Source: a virus. From it: 45,668 bases of DNA. Below the pieces are notes generated by a model. It was not told the DNA's origin and made no database searches. It saw nothing but the letters and a program-made list of their open reading frames with translations. Both the position numbers and the translations under genes were made by a program. Shown in pieces: positions 41,262-45,668 of the stretch; position 1 is the first letter of the stretch, and every line of letters begins with the position of its first letter. The DNA is taken from positions 1-45,668 of IMG/VR virus record IMGVR_UViG_3300036792_000249. One strand, given 5' to 3'.

Positions 41262-41651
41262 ATGAGCACTATGGCCACTCAAACTGAATATCAGAGCTTG
41301 CCGGCCAGAATTCTCGCCCGCGTCAAGGACAAGCCGGGCGAAACTCCCCGCGATTTGGCCTCTTATTTGGAGGCCGATTACAACTCCGTCACCCGCGCCC
41401 TCTCGCGGCTCAATCAGCGTGACAGCCTGTTTGCTATCGACGGGCAATATTTTCCCATCTATGGCGACATGGACGAAATGGTCGCCCGCGCCTTTCATCT
41501 CGAGAAAGTAAAATTTACCCCCGTGCCGGCTTGGCGCCGGTGGTGGCGTAGACTCGGCCGGTTGGCCGGCGCACCGTGGCTTGGCATTCCCGCCACCATC
41601 TACGCCGTCGCTGCCATGCTTGGCTACGGGATAGGGCGATGGCTAACATAA
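41262..41651 (+). CDS. Winged-helix protein with C-terminal membrane segment (129 aa)
   Basis: From the leaderless ATG 41262 the N-terminal ~65 residues form a likely winged helix: LPARILARVKDKPGETPRDL, ASYLEADYNSVTRALSRLNQ, then a wing with SLFAIDGQYFPI. A basic stretch (AWRRWWRRLGRL) precedes a hydrophobic helix (APWLGIPATIYAVAAMLGYG) at the end. A DNA-binding domain fused to a membrane anchor could link DNA to the membrane or sense a membrane state. The DNA-binding call is by pattern. Confidence 0.65.
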   Translation: MSTMATQTEYQSLPARILARVKDKPGETPRDLASYLEADYNSVTRALSRLNQRDSLFAIDGQYFPIYGDMDEMVARAFHLEKVKFTPVPAWRRWWRRLGRLAGAPWLGIPATIYAVAAMLGYGIGRWLT

Positions 41652-41863
41652 ATTGGAACGACGTACATTTTTGGGATTTGACCGTGGCTAACGCAATCGT
41701 CCTGTGGAAAATTTTGCGCGTCGCTCCCGGTCTCATTGCCCGCGCCCTGCCGCCGCTCCTCAAGTTCGTCGCCTCGAGCACTGGCAAATACGCGATAAAC
41801 GACTACCTCGATAAAAAATACCCCAAAAAGGTGCGTAAAAATGGCCGTAGCTCAAGTAACTGA
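41639..41863 (+). CDS. Hypothetical protein (74 aa)
   Basis: MANINWNDVHFWDLTVANAI starts after overlapping the previous stop by 13 bp. It has a hydrophobic or amphipathic middle (VLWKILRVAPGLIARALPPL) and a basic end. It overlaps the resolvase start by 23 bp. No family was recognised. Confidence 0.6.
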   Translation: MANINWNDVHFWDLTVANAIVLWKILRVAPGLIARALPPLLKFVASSTGKYAINDYLDKKYPKKVRKNGRSSSN

Positions 41864-42233
41864 GATTGTCATTTCGTTCACCGACGCCGGCCTGCCGCCC
41901 GGCCTCAATCAAACCAAGGGGCACCATTGGGGTGCCACCACGGGCGAGCGCAAAAAATGGCGTGAGTTGGCGTGTGCCCGGGCCTTGGAGGTCAACCTAC
42001 GGGTGCCACCCACACACCGGGCGCTGGTGCACTGGCACGTTTTCCTCGGCTCTCGCCGCGCGCGCGATGAGGACAATCTGCGTGGTGGTATGAAGCCCGT
42101 GCAGGACGGATTGGTCGACGCCGGCGTCATTCGCGGTGACTCCGTGTGGGACATTGAAACCAAGTACACATTTAGCCCCGACGGGCCGCCCGGATTCATC
42201 ATAGTAGTATCGGAATTAGACCAAGACCGCTAA
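41841..42233 (+). CDS. rusA: RusA-family Holliday junction resolvase (130 aa)
   Basis: The RusA pattern is clear: a beta start (VTEIVISFTDAGLPPGLNQT), WHVFLGSRRARDEDNLRGGM with the catalytic D-x-D-N, then KPVQDGLVDAGVIRGDS with further acidic residues, and a final strand. RusA dimers cut four-way junctions, which helps recombination and prepares branched DNA for packaging. It is in a different operon from erf and the exonuclease. Confidence 0.85.
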   Translation: MAVAQVTEIVISFTDAGLPPGLNQTKGHHWGATTGERKKWRELACARALEVNLRVPPTHRALVHWHVFLGSRRARDEDNLRGGMKPVQDGLVDAGVIRGDSVWDIETKYTFSPDGPPGFIIVVSELDQDR

Positions 42234-42253
42234 CGTCGCACAATTCACGAAAC

Positions 42254-42283
42254 CAAAAAAGCCCCCTATTTTGGAGGGCTCCC
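42254..42283 (-). terminator. Hairpin downstream of rusA
   Basis: AGCCC/GGGCT arms with flanking paired bases. The T run is on the minus strand (TTTTTT), so it is better as a leftward terminator; it may also end the short rightward operon. Confidence 0.5.
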
Positions 42284-42457
42284 TTGGTGTTGGTAAGAAG
42301 TTGATACATTTTGTCGGACGTTTTTGTTTTGCTCCGGTGGTAAGGAGTTGCCCTTAATATAGCGCATATTCGAATTCTTGTCTAGACTTTTTTTCAAAAC
42401 ATTGTATAGTATACAAATTGTATTCAGGCAGTATAAACGTTTTCGTCATTTTGTAAT
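42284..42457. other. AT-rich control region with a palindrome
   Basis: No supported gene. The perfect odd palindrome TTGTATAGTATACAA (42402-42416) is operator-like, and a second TTGTAT follows at 42418. The minus-strand frame here has no start signals. Confidence 0.5.
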
Positions 42458-42486
42458 TTGCATTTTTTAAAAAGGTGTCGTATAAA
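42458..42486 (+). promoter_or_regulatory. Rightward promoter, leaderless start
   Basis: TTGCAT (42458-42463), 17-bp spacer, TATAAA (42481-42486), then 6 nt to the ATG. Confidence 0.7.
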
Positions 42487-42492
42487 AAATGT

Positions 42493-42678
42493 ATGCAAGT
42501 ATTAGTTAAGCCAAAACCTAACGATAAGTTTTTCAAGCTCTCCGCCCGCGAGTCGAGCTTGGTTGCTATGCGCGTGGCCAAAGAGGCCGGGAATGGTGCA
42601 ACTGACTGGCAGGTGTTCCGCGAGTGGACTCAGGCATGGAAGAACCGCAACCGCACCCGCAACCTCACACTTTTATAG
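42493..42678 (+). CDS. Leaderless small basic protein (61 aa)
   Basis: MQVLVKPKPNDKFFKLSARE begins 6 nt after the -10 box with no ribosome site. The rest is helical and basic (LVAMRVAKEAGNGATDWQVF, KNRNRTRNLTLL). No family was recognised; a nucleic-acid-binding regulator is possible. It stands alone and ends before the bidirectional terminator. A GTG 18 nt upstream would include the -10 box, so it is unlikely to be the start. Confidence 0.65.
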   Translation: MQVLVKPKPNDKFFKLSARESSLVAMRVAKEAGNGATDWQVFREWTQAWKNRNRTRNLTLL

Positions 42679-42778
42679 AGTGAATGAGGCGCAAAAACAC
42701 CTCGGGGTGTAGTGAAATTGTCACTAAGCCTGCTCGCTGCGCGAAATAAACGAGCGCGGCGACAATCAAAATAACTAA

Positions 42779-42814
42779 AAAAGCGCGTATCATCTTTCGA
42801 TGGTACGCGCTTTT
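42779..42814. terminator. Bidirectional terminator between the 61-aa gene and groEL
   Basis: A 16-bp stem with one G-T pair (AAAAGCGCGTATCATC / GATGGTACGCGCTTTT) and a TTTC loop. It has T runs on both strands, so it ends the leftward chaperonin operon and the short rightward unit. Confidence 0.9.
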
Positions 42815-42825
42815 GGTTGTCGTGC

Positions 42826-44457
42826 CTAGCGGGGCATGACGGGGGACGGGGGCAGGTCGGCCGGGATATCGACCACCAGCGGGCCCATCGTCATTGCCGT
42901 GCCCGCGATGGAGACGGCGTTTTCGACGGCCTCTTTCGTGACCTTGGAGGGGTCAACGATGCCGGCTTTCTTGAGGTCGACTAGCTTTTCAGGGTCGTAG
43001 ACCGAGAAGCCCCAGCCGAACTTTTTGGACTTTCGCACCTCGGCTCGCATGGATTTACCCTCGTGGCCGGAGTTGTCCATGAGCTGCACAAACGGCTGCT
43101 CGAGGGCATTGAGCAAAATGGTCTCGCCTGGCTCGCCGGTTTTATCCGGGCCGGTCGAGTACTCATCGACCAAGTTGAGGAGAGTGACGCCTCCGCCGGG
43201 CACGATGCCCTGGGCGATTGCAGCTTTTGTCGCAAATACCGCGTCGTCCACGCGAAACTTGCGCTCCTCAATTGCGGTTTCACTGACACCACCAACCTTG
43301 ATGATGGCGACTTTTCCGCTCAATGCAGCCGCGCGCTCCTCAAGTTTCTCCTTGTTGAACTCGGAGTCGGCCTTTTCGGCGCGGTCTTTGAGTGAGTCAA
43401 TCCGGCCTTGGATATCCTCTTTGTCGCCGCCGCCCTCCACGATAACCGTGCTGTCGCGGTCGGCAATGACGGTGTGGGCGTAGCCGAGCATGTCGGGGGT
43501 AGCTTCCGAGAGCTCCATACCTTGCTCGCGGGAAATTACCTTGGCGCCGACGAGAGTGGCGATGTCCTCAAGCATTTCCTTGCGGCGGTCGCCGAATGCG
43601 GGGGCTTTGATGGCGAACGTGGCGTAGGCGCCGGAGAGCTTGTTTTTAACCAGCGTTTCCAGGGCGTCGCCGTCCATGTCCTCACAAATTACAACGATTT
43701 TCTTGTCGCCCTTGAGCTGCGCCAGCTTCTCGAGAATCGGGATTATCTCGGCAACGTTGGAAATGCGTTGGTCAGTCACCAGGACTCTCACATTTTCGAC
43801 CACCGCCCGCATTCGCTTGTTGTCCGTCACCATGTACGGAGTGACGAGGCCGCGGTCAAATTTGTAGCCGTCGACGATTTCGTGGGTGAGCTGGGTGCCC
43901 TGGGATTGCTCCACTGTCACCGAGCCGTCGCCGCCCACCTGCTTCATCACCTCGCTAATGATGTCGGCGATTTCTTTGTCGCCGCCGGCAGAAATGAGGG
44001 CCACTTCGTGCACTTTGGCGGGGTTGTCGTCGATTTTCTCGATGTACTTGGGTAGATATCCCATAACCCGTTCCTTGGCCGCGTCGAGCTGACGCTTGAG
44101 CTGCATGGGGTTGTGGCCGGCGGCGATGAGCTTGTTGGCCTCATTGAGCAAGTGGTAGGCGAGCACGGTAACGGTGGTGGTACCGTCGCCAACGATGTCG
44201 TTGACCTTGCCGGCCGCCAGCCGCATGAGGTCGGCGCCGGTGACTTCGCCCAAGTGCTCATCGTTCTTGTGGGGCAGGTCAATGGAGCGGGCGATGGTTA
44301 CGCCGTCGTGAGTGGCGACGGGGAGTTGGTATTGCGTGTGAATGAGGGTGTTACGCCCCAGCGGGCCCAGACTCGAGCGCACGGGCTCATAAATCTGCTT
44401 GGCGCCGCGCAAGATAATCTCGCGCGCTTCGTTGTCAAAAAATACTTTCTTTGGCAT
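42826..44457 (-). CDS. groEL: GroEL-type chaperonin (543 aa)
   Basis: Full-length group I chaperonin. The equatorial ATP site has SSLGPLGRNT (P-loop-like), D51 in THDGVTIARS, GDGTTT at residues 90-95, the VPGGG motif (GIVPGGGVTLLNL) and an aspartate equal to E. coli D398 in FRVDDAVFATKAA. Apical and intermediate regions are present (YKFDRGLVTPYMVTD, KAPAFGDRRKEMLEDIA). It is divergent: typical LGPKGRN is LGPLGRN, and the C-terminus ends PPSPVMPR without the Gly-Gly-Met tail. It should fold phage proteins with the GroES encoded upstream. GAGGAGG precedes the ATG. Confidence 0.97.
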   Translation of the reverse strand: MPKKVFFDNEAREIILRGAKQIYEPVRSSLGPLGRNTLIHTQYQLPVATHDGVTIARSIDLPHKNDEHLGEVTGADLMRLAAGKVNDIVGDGTTTVTVLAYHLLNEANKLIAAGHNPMQLKRQLDAAKERVMGYLPKYIEKIDDNPAKVHEVALISAGGDKEIADIISEVMKQVGGDGSVTVEQSQGTQLTHEIVDGYKFDRGLVTPYMVTDNKRMRAVVENVRVLVTDQRISNVAEIIPILEKLAQLKGDKKIVVICEDMDGDALETLVKNKLSGAYATFAIKAPAFGDRRKEMLEDIATLVGAKVISREQGMELSEATPDMLGYAHTVIADRDSTVIVEGGGDKEDIQGRIDSLKDRAEKADSEFNKEKLEERAAALSGKVAIIKVGGVSETAIEERKFRVDDAVFATKAAIAQGIVPGGGVTLLNLVDEYSTGPDKTGEPGETILLNALEQPFVQLMDNSGHEGKSMRAEVRKSKKFGWGFSVYDPEKLVDLKKAGIVDPSKVTKEAVENAVSIAGTAMTMGPLVVDIPADLPPSPVMPR

Positions 44458-44676
44458 TTATTCGGCCTCCTCAATGTCGAAATGGTCGACCGCGGCCTCG
44501 CGGCCAATTTTATCCAATAATTTGTCCTCGCCGTAAAACGAGATTACGTCGGCGATATCCACGCTGTCGAGAATGTCGTCGGGGTCGACTTCCTCAATCG
44601 CTACCTCTACCTGATTGTAGGTATGTGGTATGACGTTGGCTTTGCCGGCGTTGAAAGTAAGGTCTATCTTGGCCAT
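44458..44676 (-). CDS. Small conserved protein between groES and groEL (72 aa)
   Basis: A beta start (MAKIDLTFNAGKANVIPHTY) and a helical acidic end (ISFYGEDKLLDKIGREAAVD). The pattern of a hydrophobic-acidic helix with YG-x-D-x-L-L-D-x-I-G is seen in many small phage proteins of unknown role. It has no spacing to either chaperonin gene, so it is made together with them and may be a cofactor or substrate. Confidence 0.72.
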   Translation of the reverse strand: MAKIDLTFNAGKANVIPHTYNQVEVAIEEVDPDDILDSVDIADVISFYGEDKLLDKIGREAAVDHFDIEEAE

Positions 44677-44946
44677 TTACTTTTTCTCCACAATCTTAGT
44701 TAATATGGTCTTTTCCTCCATGATGATGAAGTCCACACCATCGAGGGTGTACTCGTTGCGGTTGAACCGCGGCAGTACAACTAAATCGCCCACCTTGAGG
44801 TGCTTAACGTCGGGGCCGATGGCCTCGACAACACCCTCGGAGGGCTGCTCTTTGCTCGAGCGGGCGAGCTCGATGCCGGCAGCGTTTTTGGGCACCGCCG
44901 GCTCTTTAATGACAACTTGTTCGCCCAGGGGCTCAAGTACGCGCAT
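44677..44946 (-). CDS. groES: GroES-type co-chaperonin (89 aa)
   Basis: Starts MRVLEPLGEQVVIKEPAVPK, as GroES does, followed by a mobile loop segment (KNAAGIELARSSKEQPSEGV) where the usual I-V-L is I-E-L. The core GVVEAIGPDVKHLKVGDLVV is then followed by FNRNEYTLDGVDFIIMEEKT. The length is close to bacterial GroES (about 97 aa). It caps the GroEL ring. The order groES, small gene, groEL keeps the normal cistron order with one insertion. The start overlaps the upstream stop as TAATG. Confidence 0.93.
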   Translation of the reverse strand: MRVLEPLGEQVVIKEPAVPKNAAGIELARSSKEQPSEGVVEAIGPDVKHLKVGDLVVLPRFNRNEYTLDGVDFIIMEEKTILTKIVEKK

Positions 44947-45227
44947 TACATGCCTCTTTCTTTATTAGCGATGAGGAGCCGGGCCTTCACCTTGGCGTTC
45001 ATCAGTTTGTTCTTCCAGTAATTTGCGTCCGCGTGGGCCGCCATAAACTCCGAGGAATGCTCGGAGTGGTGGGCGCGCGTGTACGCTTGGATTAGCTCAA
45101 AGTGGAGCTGAATACCGGCCAAGATATCTAACATCTGCTCGATTTCCAGCTCCTCGATAAGCGACGGGTTGTTAAGGTACTCCGCTAAGGCGGTCTCACT
45201 TTGTGCAATTCGTGCCTCCAGTGTCAT
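44946..45227 (-). CDS. Helical hypothetical protein upstream of groES (93 aa)
   Basis: Start MTLEARIAQSETALAEYLNN is set by an ATGA overlap with the 50-aa gene. The protein is almost all helix with several His in the middle (YTRAHHSEHSSEFMAAHADA) and a basic end. No family was recognised. It is co-transcribed with the chaperonin genes. Confidence 0.65.
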   Translation of the reverse strand: MTLEARIAQSETALAEYLNNPSLIEELEIEQMLDILAGIQLHFELIQAYTRAHHSEHSSEFMAAHADANYWKNKLMNAKVKARLLIANKERGM

Positions 45228-45376
45228 AGGGCGCGAATGTGCGCTAGGGCGTCTGGCAGGCCGAACCACAATACGAGCGCCCAGCCGATGATGTTGCAAG
45301 CCAACGCGGCGGGGCGGAGTTTGTCGAACAGACCTAGAAAGAACCCGGCGGCTACTATTACCAATCCTAGAACCAT
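45224..45376 (-). CDS. Small membrane protein (50 aa)
   Basis: A short frame with AAAGGAG 6 nt before ATG 45376. It has two hydrophobic helices (VLGLVIVAAGFFLGLFDKL and ACNIIGWALVLWFGLPDAL) around a basic loop. It overlaps the next gene by ATGA. Role unknown. Confidence 0.65.
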   Translation of the reverse strand: MVLGLVIVAAGFFLGLFDKLRPAALACNIIGWALVLWFGLPDALAHIRAL

Positions 45377-45393
45377 CTGTTTCTCCTTTGCGA

Positions 45394-45421
45394 CGCGACC
45401 CGAGGATATCCTCGGGTCGCG
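45394..45421. repeat. Perfect 28-bp palindrome centred on GATATC
   Basis: Both strands read the same for 28 bp, with core GAGGATATCCTC and GC-rich arms. In leftward RNA it would form a 12-bp stem with an AUAU loop between the (Y/D)G repeat gene and the membrane-protein gene. No T run follows. Confidence 0.85.
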
Positions 45422-45433
45422 GGGGTTAATATC

Positions 45434-45668
45434 TTAAAAGCCGTAGCCGTAGCCGTCGCCGTAGCCGTAGCCGTAGCCGTCGCCGTCGCCGTAGCCGTAG
45501 CCGTAGCCGTAGCCGTCGCCGTCGCCGTCGCCGTAGCCGTCGCCGTCGCCGTAGCCGTAGCCGTAGCCGTAGCCGTCGCCGTCGCCGTCGCCGTAGCCGT
45601 CGCCGTCGCCGTCGCCGTAGCCGTAGCCGTCGCCGTCGCCGTAGCGACCGAAGGTCGTCTGGCTATTT
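45434..45668 (-). CDS. (Tyr/Asp)-Gly repeat protein, C-terminal part
   Basis: The minus-strand frame is open from the contig end and encodes only Tyr-Gly and Asp-Gly pairs before Phe and a TAA at 45436-45434. It is the downstream part of the gene that starts at 203. Only TAC, GAC and GGC codons are used, so the tract probably arose by recent slippage. At one position the two contig ends differ by Tyr versus Asp, which suggests variation within the population. A perfect 28-bp palindrome and the next leftward gene follow. Confidence 0.72.
   Translation of the reverse strand, partial: NSQTTFGRYGDGDGYGYGDGDGDGYGDGDGDGYGYGYGYGDGDGYGDGDGDGYGYGYGYGDGDGYGYGYGDGYGYGF
45440..45643. repeat. GCCGT(A/C) hexanucleotide tandem tract
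   Basis: There are 34 consecutive 6-bp units GCCGTA or GCCGTC, with only the last base of the unit varying. Part of the tract is repeated at 2-140 because of the contig overlap. On the minus strand each unit reads as Tyr-Gly or Asp-Gly in an open frame. Gain or loss of units would therefore keep the frame and change only protein length. Confidence 0.95.
45504..45668. repeat. Right copy of terminal direct repeat
   Basis: This is the second copy of the 165-bp end repeat, matching 1-165 apart from C at 45541 versus A at 38. Joining the ends gives a circle of about 45,503 bp, although the repeated tract makes the exact length uncertain. Confidence 0.9.

Noticed and set aside
42354-42581. Minus-strand 75-aa frame in an AT-rich region
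   Set aside because: It covers the promoter and start of the leaderless 61-aa gene, has no ribosome site, and has biased composition.
45440-45643. Hexanucleotide tract considered as CRISPR or satellite DNA
   Set aside because: Units are 6 bp without spacers, and the tract is an open coding frame on the minus strand.
1-45668. Integrase, excisionase or attachment site
   Set aside because: No protein with a tyrosine or serine recombinase motif was found and no host gene fragment is visible, so lysogeny by integration is not supported.

Overview
The window looks like an essentially complete tailed-phage genome of about 45.5 kb, not a bacterial chromosome segment. It carries a large terminase, a P22-type portal, a scaffold, an HK97-fold-like coat protein, head-tail and tail genes, ejection proteins, an endolysin and a holin-like protein in the usual late order. 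The two ends are the same 165 bp with one mismatch (127 bp exact), so the contig closes into a circle or has short direct terminal repeats. TGA is read as stop. Starts are ATG, GTG and TTG. Many genes have GGAGG-type ribosome sites, but several small genes have a -10 box 6-7 nt before the ATG and look leaderless. The host cannot be named from the sequence. No integrase, polymerase, helicase or primase was recognised, so replication probably relies on the host.

Layout on the circle. A leftward early operon starts at a promoter at 7164-7193. It runs through about 20 small genes: an Erf annealing protein, a Cas4/RecB-like exonuclease, a putative OB-fold protein, a HAD phosphatase, an HTH protein and a PD-(D/E)XK-like nuclease. 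It crosses the contig junction through a previously hidden Tyr/Asp-Gly repeat gene and continues at the right end with a 50-aa membrane protein, a helical protein, GroES, a small conserved protein and a full-length GroEL, ending at a bidirectional terminator at 42779-42814. Between 7.2 and 10.7 kb lies a gene-poor control region with a DUF559 endonuclease-like gene, an HTH protein that may be the small terminase or a regulator, a leaderless 56-aa gene, many copies of GTGTCACCA and several TATWACGTTATA palindromes.

The rightward block starts with small accessory genes (10.7-14.4 kb), including a gp49/66-family protein, a J-domain protein and a small secreted RTX-like protein. The virion and lysis block follows (14.6-39.9 kb) and closes with tandem terminators. 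The 40-42.7 kb segment holds two leftward small genes, a promoter-structure-terminator unit that looks like a ~150-nt noncoding RNA with a three-way junction, a winged-helix/membrane protein, a RusA resolvase and a leaderless 61-aa gene.

The points of most interest are these. The phage has its own GroEL and GroES and also a J-domain protein. It has a putative structured RNA gene, two clustered operator-like motif families, and near-total avoidance of GATC except in one small island at 359-726. The palindrome GGATATCC is strongly over-represented. One virion protein contains ten ~50-residue RVPKRQ/STIGGQFRV repeats, and a low-complexity (Y/D)G repeat protein spans the contig ends.
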